A DNA stretch of 63,394 bases from JAUSIF01 sp040901465 (GCA_040901465.1 JBBDYN010000059.1:1-63394); one strand, 5' to 3'. Positions 53,140 through 62,155 are shown, counted from the stretch's first letter. Notes: generated by a model not told the origin, from the letters alone. A program made the numbers and translations.

Positions 53140-54516
53140 TTATTCCGCTGCGGTTTTCGCGGCGAGCTTCGGCGCGAAGTCGCGCTCCAGTTCGCGCCGT
53201 ATGCGCACCGTGTCGTCCTCGGCGATGGCGACGTCGTCCCAGCTCACGGTGGCGCCTTCGGCCACCGGCCGCGTGACCCTGATCTTGTGGGCGAGGCCGA
53301 TCGGCAGCGCTTTCTTTGCAAGCGAGTCTTCGCTCCGCATGAGCTTGCCAGAGACGCAATAACCGCCTTCGCCGTCGAGCATATCGCCGGGCTTGAGCGC
53401 CTTCTTCGCGGTTGCGGCCACGTCGGAATGAAACGTCTCGACCGCGCCAGTCGGCTCCTTGCGCAACGCCGCGGAAGCGACCGAAACGCCGAGCTCGAGT
53501 CCGATCAGGTGATAGGGCCGGTAGAGCGCGGAATAGCGGCCGGACGCGTCGGTGATCATGCCGTATTCGGCGAAGCAGCGGCGCGTATAGGCCGCGCGCG
53601 CGTCATCGGCGCCGGCCTCGAACACGATATAGACGCCCCAGCGCAAGTCGCGCGGCACCGGCTTGCCGTCGCGCGCAAGACTTGAGATCACCTCGACGAG
53701 CCCGGACTCTTCCAGCACGCCGCCCGCCGCGCGCGGGATCAGCATCTTCGCGAGATCGTCGGCGCCGCACGGCGGGAATGCGAGGCCATCGCGCGGCGCG
53801 CGCAGGCCGGTCGCGTTCGAGATCGCCGCCATCTCGATCGCCGACTTCGTGCCGTCGATGAAGCTGTTGAACATCTGCGGGTTCATGCCGCCGGCCGCCG
53901 CGGCCTCGGGCGTGATTCCGTAATGCGTCCACACCGTTTCCGGCGTCGAGCGCTCGTACTCGGGGAGGTACTTCGTGCCCTTGCCGGCGGCCACGACGCG
54001 GAAGCCGGCGGCCTCCCCCCAATCCACCATCTCGCACACGAGCGCCGGCTGGTCGCCGTAGGCCATGGAATAGATGACGCCCGCCTTCCGTGCGCGCGCG
54101 GCGACGAGCGGCCCCGCGAGCGCGTCCGCCTCCACCGTCACGTTGACGACGTGGCATCCGTGTTCGAAGGCCGTCAGTGCATGCCGGATGGCCGCAGCCG
54201 GATTGCCGGTGACCTCGACGATGACGTCAGGCCGCGCAGCGATCAGCGCGCCGGCGTCCTCGGTGATCACCGTGCGTCCCGACTTGCGCGCGCCGTCGAA
54301 ATCCTTGGAGACCTGCGCCGAAACGTCCCAGCCGGTCCGCTCCAGCGCGGCGCGGGCGCGTTCCCCCGAAAGGTCCGCGATGCCGAGAAGATGCAGGCCG
54401 GGCGTGGTGCGCACCTGGGCCAGGAACATCGAGCCGAACTTGCCCGCGCCGATCACGCCGACGCGCACCGGCCGGCCTTCTTCGGCGCGCTTGCGCAGCA
54501 TTTTCCCGAGGTTCAT
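53140..54516 (-). CDS. homoserine-dehydrogenase-like oxidoreductase with SAF domain
   Basis: A 458-residue protein with an N-terminal NAD(P)-binding Rossmann fold (VRVGVIGAGKFGSMFLAQV) and a middle catalytic-like region (VVAAGKGTKYLPEYERSTPET, MNPQMFNSFIDGTKSAIEMA). The C-terminal SAF-type domain (about 385-450) is KKALKPGDMLDGEGGYCVSG. The same arrangement is seen in uncharacterised oxidoreductases of sugar-acid or polyol pathways; I cannot assign the reaction. It is divergent from the UraD-UraH fusion gene by 80 bases and coupled to the histidine phosphatase gene. Confidence 0.75.
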   Translation of the reverse strand: MNLGKMLRKRAEEGRPVRVGVIGAGKFGSMFLAQVRTTPGLHLLGIADLSGERARAALERTGWDVSAQVSKDFDGARKSGRTVITEDAGALIAARPDVIVEVTGNPAAAIRHALTAFEHGCHVVNVTVEADALAGPLVAARARKAGVIYSMAYGDQPALVCEMVDWGEAAGFRVVAAGKGTKYLPEYERSTPETVWTHYGITPEAAAAGGMNPQMFNSFIDGTKSAIEMAAISNATGLRAPRDGLAFPPCGADDLAKMLIPRAAGGVLEESGLVEVISSLARDGKPVPRDLRWGVYIVFEAGADDARAAYTRRCFAEYGMITDASGRYSALYRPYHLIGLELGVSVASAALRKEPTGAVETFHSDVAATAKKALKPGDMLDGEGGYCVSGKLMRSEDSLAKKALPIGLAHKIRVTRPVAEGATVSWDDVAIAEDDTVRIRRELERDFAPKLAAKTAAE

Positions 54517-54596
54517 GCCGCCACTCTATTGCGCTCAGGCGGACGCGCAAGCCGAGCTGGCAGGCCATGGGCCGGGACGCTATAGCCACTGCCGCC

Positions 54597-55478
54597 ATGC
54601 CGCTGACCCTCGATGAACTGAATGAGGCCGACAAGGCGGCCTTCGTCGCCGCCCTGGGCGAAGTCTATGAGAACTCGCCCTGGGTGGCAGAGCGCGCGTT
54701 CGCGCGCCGGCCGTTCGCGACCGTCGCCGCACTGATCGACGCCATGGCCGAAGCTGTCGCCGCGGCGAGCCGCGACGAGAAGCTTGCGCTCGTTCGCGGC
54801 CATCCGGACCTGGCCGGCAAGGCCGCGCGCACCGGCGATCTCACGCGGACATCGCGCGCAGAACAGGGCGCACTAGGCCTCGACCGGCTCTCCAACGCCG
54901 AATATGCTCGCTTCCAACGACTGAACGAGGCCTATGCAAGCAAGTTCGGATTTCCGTTCGTCATCTGCGTGCGGCGGCAAAGTCGCGACGCGATCCTCGA
55001 TGCGTTCGAGGCACGATGCAGGAATCATGCGGATGCCGAACTGGCGACCGCGCTCGCAGAAATCGATCTCATCGCGCGGTTGCGCATTGGGCAGTTTGTA
55101 AAGGGCCCCGGCATGGCCAAGACCGACGGAAGACTGTCAACACACGTCCTCGACACGCATTCGGGACGGCCGGCGGCCGGTGTGAGGGTCGAGCTTTACG
55201 AAATCGCCGCGAGCGCGAGTTCGCTGCTCGCCGAGGCGGTGACCAACGCCGACGGCCGCACCGATACGCCGCTGCTCTCCGGCGGACCCCTGCGCGTCGG
55301 CCGCTATGAGTTGCGCTTCCATGTCGGCGATTATTTTGCCAAAGGCGGTGCGAACCTGCCGAAGCCCGCCTTTCTCGACGTGGTTCCGGTGCGCTTTGCG
55401 ATTGCCGAGCCCGAGGGGCATTATCACGTGCCGCTTCTGGTCACGCCCTGGAGCTATTCGACCTATCGCGGCAGTTGA
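54597..55478 (+). CDS. fused OHCU decarboxylase (UraD) and 5-hydroxyisourate hydrolase (UraH)
   Basis: A 293-residue protein carrying two steps of uric acid breakdown. Residues about 1-165 are OHCU decarboxylase: RGHPDLAGKA and NEAYASKFGFPFVICVR are diagnostic. Residues about 180-293 are hydroxyisourate hydrolase: LSTHVLDTHSGRPAAGV, a transthyretin-like fold and the C-terminal YRGS signature. The hydrolase product is the decarboxylase substrate, so the fusion channels OHCU to S-allantoin. The ATG at 54597 (MPLTLDEL) is preferred over 54567. Urate oxidase itself is not in the window. Confidence 0.92.
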   Translation: MPLTLDELNEADKAAFVAALGEVYENSPWVAERAFARRPFATVAALIDAMAEAVAAASRDEKLALVRGHPDLAGKAARTGDLTRTSRAEQGALGLDRLSNAEYARFQRLNEAYASKFGFPFVICVRRQSRDAILDAFEARCRNHADAELATALAEIDLIARLRIGQFVKGPGMAKTDGRLSTHVLDTHSGRPAAGVRVELYEIAASASSLLAEAVTNADGRTDTPLLSGGPLRVGRYELRFHVGDYFAKGGANLPKPAFLDVVPVRFAIAEPEGHYHVPLLVTPWSYSTYRGS

Positions 55479-55490
55479 GTTGATTCAAAG

Positions 55491-55613
55491 GTCCCTGCCC
55501 CTTGGGGGAGGGTGGCGAGCGAAGCGAGCCGGGTGGAGGCTGCTTCGTGCAAGGTGCACCCCACCCGGCTCGCCGCGTTCGCGGCTCGCCACCCTCCCCT
55601 GAAGGGGGAGGGG
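55491..55613. repeat. large palindromic repeat upstream of the glutaryl-CoA dehydrogenase gene
   Basis: Outer arms GGGGGAGGGTGGCGAGC (55504-55520) and GCTCGCCACCCTCCCC (55584-55599), with inner arms GAGCCGGGTGG and CCACCCGGCTC. The long cruciform ends just before the ribosome-binding site of the downstream gene. It may be a repeat of the same group as 12858 and 14738. Confidence 0.75.
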
Positions 55614-55628
55614 ATGAAGGAGATGACC

Positions 55629-56849
55629 ATGAGCGAAGCGCGCGCAAAATCGAAGCCGACCGGCGCGGCCCGCGCGGTGTTCGATTGGGCTGACCCCTTC
55701 GATCTTGAAAGCCAGCTTTCCGAGGACGAGCGCCAGGTCCGCGACACGGCCCGTGCCTACGCGCGGGACAAGCTGATGCCGCGCGTGATCGCGGCCTATC
55801 GCGAGGAAAAGTACGACCGTGAAATCGTCAACGAGATGGGTCGGCTCGGCCTGCTTGGCGCGACCATTCCGGAGGAGTACGGCGGTGCGGGGCTGAGCTA
55901 CGTCTGCTATTGCCTCGCCGTGCGCGAGATCGAGCGAGTCGATTCCGGCTATCGCTCCGGGATGAGCGTGCAGTCTTCGCTCGTCATGTACCCGATCTAC
56001 GCCTATGGCGATGAGGCGCAACGCAAGAAATATCTGCCCAAGCTCGCGAGCGGCGAGTGGGTCGGCTGTTTCGGCCTCACCGAGCCCGATTTCGGCTCCG
56101 ATCCTGGCGGCATGCGCACCCGCGCCGAGAAGACGAAATCCGGCTATCGGCTCACCGGAGCAAAAATGTGGATCAGCAATTCGCCGATCGCCGATGTGTT
56201 CGTCGTGTGGGCAAAATCTCAGGCGCACGGCGACGAGATTCGCGGATTCATTCTCGATCGCGGCATGAAGGGCCTCTCGACTCCGAAGATCGAGGGTAAG
56301 CTTTCACTCCGCGCCTCCGTCACCGGCGAGATCGCGATGGACGGCGTCGAGGTGCCGGAAGCGGCGCTGTTGCCGAACGTCGCCGGCCTGAAGGGACCGT
56401 TCGGCTGCCTCAACCGCGCGCGTGTCGGAATTTCCTGGGGCGCCATGGGCGCCGCCGAGTTCTGCTTCCATACCGCGCGCAATTACGTGCTGGAGCGCAA
56501 GCAATTCGGCCGCCCACTCGCGGCCAACCAGCTCGTGCAGAAGAAACTCGCCGACATGGAGAGCGAAATCGCGCTCGGCCTGCAGGCGAGCCTGCGCGTG
56601 ACAAGGCTTCTCGACGAAGGCCGCTGCCCGCCCGAGACGATCTCGATCGTCAAGCGCAACAATTGCGGCAAGGCCTTGGACATCGCGCGCATCGCCCGCG
56701 ACATGCTCGGTGCGAATGGAATCTCCGAGGAATATCACGTGATGCGCCACGTTGCTAACCTGGAGACTGTGAATACCTACGAAGGCACCCACGACGTGCA
56801 CGCGTTGATCCTCGGCCGCGCCATCACCGGCATTCAAGCCTTCTTCTGA
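55629..56849 (+). CDS. gcdH: glutaryl-CoA dehydrogenase
   Basis: A 406-residue flavin enzyme that oxidatively decarboxylates glutaryl-CoA to crotonyl-CoA in lysine, tryptophan and aromatic breakdown. The substrate Arg lies in SGYRSGMSVQSSLVM, and the catalytic Glu in TVNTYEGTHDVHALILGRAI; both are specific for this member of the acyl-CoA dehydrogenases. CFGLTEPDFGSDPG is the family signature. The ATG at 55629 (MSEARAK) follows AAGGAG by six bases; ATGs at 55614 and 55623 are alternatives. The end overlaps the next convergent gene by 16 bases. Confidence 0.9.
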   Translation: MSEARAKSKPTGAARAVFDWADPFDLESQLSEDERQVRDTARAYARDKLMPRVIAAYREEKYDREIVNEMGRLGLLGATIPEEYGGAGLSYVCYCLAVREIERVDSGYRSGMSVQSSLVMYPIYAYGDEAQRKKYLPKLASGEWVGCFGLTEPDFGSDPGGMRTRAEKTKSGYRLTGAKMWISNSPIADVFVVWAKSQAHGDEIRGFILDRGMKGLSTPKIEGKLSLRASVTGEIAMDGVEVPEAALLPNVAGLKGPFGCLNRARVGISWGAMGAAEFCFHTARNYVLERKQFGRPLAANQLVQKKLADMESEIALGLQASLRVTRLLDEGRCPPETISIVKRNNCGKALDIARIARDMLGANGISEEYHVMRHVANLETVNTYEGTHDVHALILGRAITGIQAFF

Positions 56850-58108
56850 GAACTTCGCCCGCGCTGCCGCCCGGGCAAACTGGTTTCGCGTGGCGTTTCC
56901 ACGCGGACGTGCTCGGGTCGGAAACCGATTCCGACGACGTAAGCAGGAATTCGCCGCAATCTCGGAAAGCGCGCGAGCAGCCGCAGCAGGAACGGCGGTT
57001 GCGCCAGCTCCTTGCTGCGCAGGATCGGCTTCAGCACGCGGTTCTGAATGAAAACCTGCAGTATCTGCGTGATGCGCGCTGGCAACTCGCGCCGGTGCTG
57101 CACCTGGCGCAAGTGCTCGATATTCACGCCGCCCTCACGCAAAGGTTCCGAGAGAATATTTGCCGCAGCGATCGCATCCTGAATTGCGAGATTGATGCCG
57201 ACGCCGCCGACCGGCGACATGGCGTGCGCCGCGTCGCCGATGCAGAGCAATCCCGGTCGATACCATTGCACGAGCCGGTTCGCGGAAACCGTGAGCAATT
57301 TGATCTGCTCCCAGTCGCGCAACTCCGCGACACGGTCGCTGGCGAACGGCGCGAGTTTGGCCACCTCGCTCCGGAATGAATCGATCCCGCGGCGGCGCAC
57401 TTCATCGGCCGTGCCCTTCGGGATGACGAAGCCGCATTGCCAATAGTCGCTGCGATTGATCATCACGAAGAACTCGCCGGCGCCGAGCCGCAACGTGGTA
57501 TCGGGCGGATCGGCAGTTACCCGCGACAGGCGAAACCAGAGCACGTCCATCGGCGCGCCGAGTTCACGCAGATCGAGATCGGCCAACGCGCGCAGGTGCG
57601 AGTTGCGGCCGTCCGCCGCCACCACGAGATCGGCCGCGATTTCGAAATCGCCCGTCGGCGACTTCGCCGTGACGCCCGTGACGCGCCCATCGCGCTCGAT
57701 GAGGTCCGTCGCTTCCACTTCCATCAATAAATTGAACCCGGAATAGCGCCCCGCCTTCGACGCGATGAAATTCAGGAAGTCCCACTGCGGCATGATCGCG
57801 ATGAAGGGATAGCGCACCGGCAGATGCGAGAAGTCGGCGACCGGGAAGGTCTCCGAGCCGGCGTGAAAGGCAAGCGAATGCACTTTCTCGTGCGGCAGCT
57901 TCAGCAGTTCCTCGGCAAGCCTGAGTTCATGCATCACCTCGAGCGTCGAGGGATGAATTGTGTCGCCGCGGAAATCGCGCAGGAAATCCTTGTGCTTTTC
58001 CAGCACCAGCACGTCGATCCCGGCGCGCGCGAGCAGAAAGCCGAGCATAAGGCCGGCCGGCCCCCCGCCGGCGATGCAGCAGCGCACCGAAATGCCATCG
58101 CTCGCCAT
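56834..58108 (-). CDS. FAD-dependent aromatic hydroxylase family protein (PHBH/UbiH-like)
   Basis: A 424-residue flavoprotein monooxygenase. It has the dinucleotide fold CCIAGGGPAGLMLGFLLARAG, the NAD(P)H/FAD motif VVAADGRNSHLR and the second FAD motif LLCIGDAAHAMSPVGGVGIN. The C-terminal tail is Arg-rich. The substrate is not evident; the neighbouring glutaryl-CoA dehydrogenase suggests aromatic catabolism but this is inference. The ATG at 58108 is preferred over a TTG at 58162. The 3' end overlaps gcdH on the opposite strand. Confidence 0.85.
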   Translation of the reverse strand: MASDGISVRCCIAGGGPAGLMLGFLLARAGIDVLVLEKHKDFLRDFRGDTIHPSTLEVMHELRLAEELLKLPHEKVHSLAFHAGSETFPVADFSHLPVRYPFIAIMPQWDFLNFIASKAGRYSGFNLLMEVEATDLIERDGRVTGVTAKSPTGDFEIAADLVVAADGRNSHLRALADLDLRELGAPMDVLWFRLSRVTADPPDTTLRLGAGEFFVMINRSDYWQCGFVIPKGTADEVRRRGIDSFRSEVAKLAPFASDRVAELRDWEQIKLLTVSANRLVQWYRPGLLCIGDAAHAMSPVGGVGINLAIQDAIAAANILSEPLREGGVNIEHLRQVQHRRELPARITQILQVFIQNRVLKPILRSKELAQPPFLLRLLARFPRLRRIPAYVVGIGFRPEHVRVETPRETSLPGRQRGRSSQKKA

Positions 58109-58163
58109 GAAATCCGCCCGAAATCGCGCAAGACCATCGGGGTCGCTGGTCCAGCCGCACAAC

Positions 58164-58192
58164 CTGAACTACCCTCCGCCCGGATAGTTCAG
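58164..58192. promoter_or_regulatory. inverted repeat between divergent genes, possible operator
   Basis: CTGAACTA (58164-58171) and TAGTTCAG (58185-58192) are a perfect 8-base inverted repeat with a 13-base spacer. It lies in the 126-base gap between the FAD hydroxylase gene and the divergent Rid gene. A regulator binding here could control both. No bound protein can be named. Confidence 0.45.
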
Positions 58193-58234
58193 TGAGGCAA
58201 TGCCATAGGCAAAACAGATTGGCTTGGAGGAATC

Positions 58235-58645
58235 ATGGCCGACATCGAAATCTTTAATCCGGATTCGATCAGCACCCCCGGCGGCACCTATTCGCACGTG
58301 GCCGAAGTAGGGCCGGGGGCGAAGCTCGTGGCGATCGCGGGCCAGGTCGCGCTCGACCGGGACGGCAACGTGGTCGGCACAGGCGATTTCGACAAGCAAT
58401 GTGCGCAGGTCTACGCCAATATCGGTGCGGCGCTCGAGGCGGCCGGCGGCGACTGGAAGAATGTGCTCCAGTTCATGAGCTTTCTCGTTCGCAAGGAGGA
58501 CATCGCGAAATTCGCCGCGTTCCGGAAGCGCGAGTTTCCGAAGATCTATCCGAACGGCCAATACCCGCCCAATACGCTGCTCGTGGTCTCGGCGCTCGCG
58601 AGCGACGCGCTGCTCCTGGAAGTGCAGGCGATTGCGGCGATCTAA
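58235..58645 (+). CDS. Rid family (YjgF/YER057c/UK114) protein lacking the catalytic Arg
   Basis: A 136-residue Rid-fold protein (VAIAGQVALDRDGNVVG, KIYPNGQYPPNTLLVVSAL). Archetypal RidA deaminases carry Arg in a YPARxCV motif; here the same site reads YPPNTLLVV, so that Arg is absent and enamine/imine deaminase activity is doubtful. It likely belongs to another Rid subgroup. GGAGGA lies before the ATG. Confidence 0.85.
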   Translation: MADIEIFNPDSISTPGGTYSHVAEVGPGAKLVAIAGQVALDRDGNVVGTGDFDKQCAQVYANIGAALEAAGGDWKNVLQFMSFLVRKEDIAKFAAFRKREFPKIYPNGQYPPNTLLVVSALASDALLLEVQAIAAI

Positions 58646-58737
58646 CGCGGCTTGAGCGTTCCACATTGCCCCGCGCGGCCTTCAATGTGCTAAGCCGCTG
58701 GCGTTTTGTCGCCAAATAGGTTCTGCCAAGTCACTTC

Positions 58738-59664
58738 ATGCAACCCGTAATCTCCGTCTCCAATCTGTCCAAGATCTACGCCACCGGATTCCAGGCGCTT
58801 GAGCGCATCAATCTGGAGATTCGCCGTGGCGAGATTTTCGCGCTGCTCGGGCCGAACGGCGCCGGCAAGACGACGCTGATCAATATCATCTGCGGGATCG
58901 TGAATCCTTCCGGAGGAACCGTCTTGGTCGATGGCCATGATATCGTGCGGGACTACCGCGCCGCCCGCACGAAGATCGGTCTGGTGCCGCAGGAACTGAC
59001 GACCGACGCATTTGAGTCGGTGTGGGACACGGTCACCTTCAGCCGCGGCCTGTTCGGCAGGCCGGCGAGCCCCGAACACATCGAAAAGGTGCTCAAGGAA
59101 TTGTCGCTCTGGGACAAGAAGGACGGCAAGATCATGACGCTGTCCGGCGGCATGAAGCGCCGCGTGCTGATCGCCAAGGCACTCTCGCACGAGCCGGAGA
59201 TCCTGTTCCTCGACGAGCCCACCGCCGGCGTCGACGTCGAGTTGCGGCGCGACATGTGGGAGGTGGTGCGCGCGCTCCGCGCCTCGGGCGTCACGATCAT
59301 TCTCACGACCCACTACATCGAAGAGGCCGAACACATGGCCGACCGCATCGGCGTGATCAATCGCGGCGAGCTGATTCTGGTCGAGGACAAGGCCGAGCTC
59401 ATGCGCAAGCTCGGCAAGAAGCAACTGAAGCTCCAGCTTCAGAAGAAGATCGAAGTGGTCCCAGGCGAGCTCGCCGGTTACCGGCTGACGCTCGCGGCCG
59501 AGGGCCTCGAACTCATCTACACGTACGACACCCAGGGCGAGCGCACCGGCATCACGGCGCTGCTCGGCGATCTCAACAATGCGGGAATCAGATTCAAGGA
59601 TTTGCAGACGACGCAGAGTTCGCTCGAGGACATCTTCGTCGGAATCTTGGGGCACGGCAAATGA
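58738..59664 (+). CDS. ABC-2 exporter ATPase (YadG-like)
   Basis: A 308-residue ATPase, the same length as E. coli YadG. Walker A is GPNGAGKTTL, the signature LSGGMKRRVLIAKAL, Walker B ILFLDEPTAGVDVE, and the switch His lies in LTTHYIEEAEHM. A C-terminal regulatory extension (about 230-308) is typical of DrrA/YadG. It overlaps the permease gene by four bases (ATGA). The substrate is unknown. Confidence 0.9.
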   Translation: MQPVISVSNLSKIYATGFQALERINLEIRRGEIFALLGPNGAGKTTLINIICGIVNPSGGTVLVDGHDIVRDYRAARTKIGLVPQELTTDAFESVWDTVTFSRGLFGRPASPEHIEKVLKELSLWDKKDGKIMTLSGGMKRRVLIAKALSHEPEILFLDEPTAGVDVELRRDMWEVVRALRASGVTIILTTHYIEEAEHMADRIGVINRGELILVEDKAELMRKLGKKQLKLQLQKKIEVVPGELAGYRLTLAAEGLELIYTYDTQGERTGITALLGDLNNAGIRFKDLQTTQSSLEDIFVGILGHGK

Positions 59665-60422
59665 ACTTCCGGGCGATCGGCGCGATCTATCGTTATGAAA
59701 TGGCGCGTACCTGGCGCACGCCGTTGCAGAGCCTTCTTTCGCCGGTGATCTCCACCTCGCTCTATTTCGTCGTCTTCGGCGCGGCGATCGGCTCGCGCAT
59801 CACCGAGATCGAAGGTGTGGCGTATGGCGCCTTCATCGTGCCGGGACTGATCATGCTCCTGCTCTTGACGCAGAGCGTCTCGAACGCCTCGTTCGGGATT
59901 TATTTTCCGCGCTTCATCGGGACGATCTACGAGCTGCTCTCGGCGCCCGTCTCCTACATCGAGATCGTGATCGGCTACGTCGGCGCGGCCGCAACCAAGT
60001 CGATCATCTTGGGCGTGCTCATTCTCGCGACCGCCGGTCTCTTCGTGCCGCTGCAGATCGCGCATCCCTTCTGGATGGTGAGCTTTCTCGTGCTGACGGC
60101 CGTCACCTTCAGCCTGCTCGGCTTCATCATCGGCATCTGGGCGGACAGCTTCGAGAAGCTGCAGACCGTGCCGCTCCTGATCATCACGCCGCTGACATTC
60201 CTCGGCGGCACGTTCTATTCCACGAGCGTGCTGCCGCCGTTTTGGCAGACGGTGACCCTGTTCAATCCCGTGGTCTATCTCATCAGCGGCTTCCGCTGGA
60301 GCTTTTACGAGATCGCCGACGTGGGCGTCGGCGTGAGCCTCGGGATGACGGCGCTGTTCCTGTTCATATCTCTCGTCATCGTGTGGTGGATTTTCAAGAC
60401 CGGCTACCGGCTAAAGAACTAA
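59661..60422 (+). CDS. ABC-2 exporter permease (YadH-like)
   Basis: A 253-residue six-helix ABC-2 type permease. SPVISTSLYFVVFG opens the first helices, and FLGGTFYSTSVLPPFWQ near residues 180-195 is the conserved ABC-2 signature. It forms the channel of the exporter with the upstream ATPase. Its size and gene order match yadGH of E. coli, whose substrate is also unknown. Confidence 0.9.
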   Translation: MNFRAIGAIYRYEMARTWRTPLQSLLSPVISTSLYFVVFGAAIGSRITEIEGVAYGAFIVPGLIMLLLLTQSVSNASFGIYFPRFIGTIYELLSAPVSYIEIVIGYVGAAATKSIILGVLILATAGLFVPLQIAHPFWMVSFLVLTAVTFSLLGFIIGIWADSFEKLQTVPLLIITPLTFLGGTFYSTSVLPPFWQTVTLFNPVVYLISGFRWSFYEIADVGVGVSLGMTALFLFISLVIVWWIFKTGYRLKN

Positions 60423-60450
60423 GGCGGCTCGCGCGTCCCCGCGACGCCGC

Positions 60451-60456
60451 TATAAT
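60451..60456 (+). promoter_or_regulatory. perfect -10 element six bases before the ThDP enzyme start
   Basis: TATAAT in a GC-rich setting, six bases before the ATG at 60463. Transcription would begin at about the ATG, so the mRNA could be leaderless. No convincing -35 element is seen upstream. Confidence 0.4.
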
Positions 60457-60462
60457 CAAATC

Positions 60463-62154
60463 ATGCACGAACCCAGGAACTCACAGACGCTGAAGCCCCG
60501 CACCGGCGCGCGGCTGCTGGTCGATGCGCTCGCGGCCAACGGGCTCACGCGCACATTCGGCGTGCCGGGCGAGAGCTTCCTCGCCGTGCTCGACGCCATG
60601 TACCAGAGCCCGGTCGAGTTCGTGATTTGCCGCCAGGAGGGCGGGGCGGCGATGATGGCGGAGGCCGCCGGCAAGCTCACGGGCAAGCCCGGCGTCTGCT
60701 TCGTCACGCGCGGGCCGGGCGCCACGAACGCAAGTGCCGGCGTACACGTGGCGCAGCAGGATTCGACGCCGATGCTCTTGTTCGTCGGCAACGTGGCGCG
60801 CGGCTTCCGCGGCCGCGAGGCGTTTCAGGAGATCGATATCGAGGCCGTGTTCGGCACCCTCGCCAAATGGGCGGTGGAGATCACCGATCCCGCCCGCGTG
60901 CCGGAGATCGTGGCGCGTGCCTTGCGTGTGGCTACGCAAGGGCGTCCCGGCCCGGTCGTGGTCTCGCTGCCCGAGGACATGCTGACCGAGGAGGCGGCGG
61001 TCCCCGACGCGCCGGTCGTCGAGGCTGTCGAGACCTGGCCCGCGCTTGCCGACATGATGCGCTTGCAGAAACTGCTCGCACAGGCGTCGCGCCCGCTCGC
61101 GATTATCGGCGGCAGCCGCTGGTCGGAAAAATCCGTCGCTGCGCTCAAGCGCTTCGCCGAGCGCTTCGACCTGCCGGTGGCCGTGAGTTTTCGCCGCCAG
61201 ATGCTGTTTCCCGGCGACCATGATTGCTACGCAGGAGAGGTGGGTCTCGGCGCCAACCCCAAGCTCATCGAACGCATCAAGTCGTCCGATTTCGTGTTGC
61301 TGCTCGGCACGCGTCTCGGCGAAGTGCCGAGCCAGGGCTACACGCTGCTCGGCATTCCCGAACCCGGCGTGCCGCTCGTCCACGTCCATGCCGAGGCGGG
61401 CGAACTAGGCCGCGTCTACCAGCCCGCGCTCGCGATCCATGCAAGCCCCAATGCGTTTGCCGCGGCCCTCGAAGGCGTCGAGCCCCCACGCGAGATCAAG
61501 TGGCGCGAATGGCGCAAGGCCGCGCGCGCCGATTATCTGAATTGGTCGCAGGAAATTCCGCTGCATCCGGGCAGCGTGCAGATGGGCACGATCGTACGCT
61601 GGCTGCGCGAGAAGCTTCCCGCCGACGCGATCCTGTGCAACGGCGCGGGAAATTTTTCCGTCTGGCTGCATCGCTTCTACTGCTACCGGCAATTCGGCAC
61701 GCAGCTCGCGCCGGTATCAGGCTCCATGGGCTACGGCGTCCCCGCCGCTGTTGCGGCGAAACGCCTCGCGCCCGAGCGCACGGTGGTCGCCTTCGCCGGC
61801 GACGGCGATTTTCTGATGACGGGGCAGGAGCTGGCGACCGCGGTCCAATACGATCTCGCGGTCAGGATCGTGGTGATCGACAACGGTACCTACGGAACGA
61901 TCCGCATGCACCAGGAGCGGCACTATCCCGGCCGCGTATTCGGCACGGATTTAACGAATCCGGATTTTGCCGCCATGGCGCGCGCCTGCGGCGCCGAAGG
62001 ATTTTCTGCTGTGCGCGACGAAGAAGTCGTGCCCGCTCTGGACAGAGCGTTCGCCGCAAAGGGCCCGGCGCTCGTGCACGTGAAGCTTGATGCGGAAGCG
62101 ATCACGCCGACGACGACCTTGTCGGAGATCCGCGCCCGCGCGCAGCGTAAGTAA
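60463..62154 (+). CDS. thiamine diphosphate-dependent enzyme (acetolactate synthase-like)
   Basis: A 563-residue three-domain ThDP enzyme. The N-terminal pyrimidine-binding domain has FGVPGESFLAVLDAMY and the catalytic Glu in CRQEGGAAMMAEA. The C-terminal domain carries the Mg-ThDP motif GDGDFLMTGQELATA ... VIDNGTYGTIRMHQ. Substrate could be a 2-keto acid; true acetolactate synthase large subunits are usually accompanied by a regulatory subunit, which is absent here. No neighbouring gene narrows the role. Confidence 0.82.
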   Translation: MHEPRNSQTLKPRTGARLLVDALAANGLTRTFGVPGESFLAVLDAMYQSPVEFVICRQEGGAAMMAEAAGKLTGKPGVCFVTRGPGATNASAGVHVAQQDSTPMLLFVGNVARGFRGREAFQEIDIEAVFGTLAKWAVEITDPARVPEIVARALRVATQGRPGPVVVSLPEDMLTEEAAVPDAPVVEAVETWPALADMMRLQKLLAQASRPLAIIGGSRWSEKSVAALKRFAERFDLPVAVSFRRQMLFPGDHDCYAGEVGLGANPKLIERIKSSDFVLLLGTRLGEVPSQGYTLLGIPEPGVPLVHVHAEAGELGRVYQPALAIHASPNAFAAALEGVEPPREIKWREWRKAARADYLNWSQEIPLHPGSVQMGTIVRWLREKLPADAILCNGAGNFSVWLHRFYCYRQFGTQLAPVSGSMGYGVPAAVAAKRLAPERTVVAFAGDGDFLMTGQELATAVQYDLAVRIVVIDNGTYGTIRMHQERHYPGRVFGTDLTNPDFAAMARACGAEGFSAVRDEEVVPALDRAFAAKGPALVHVKLDAEAITPTTTLSEIRARAQRK

Positions 62155-62155
62155 A

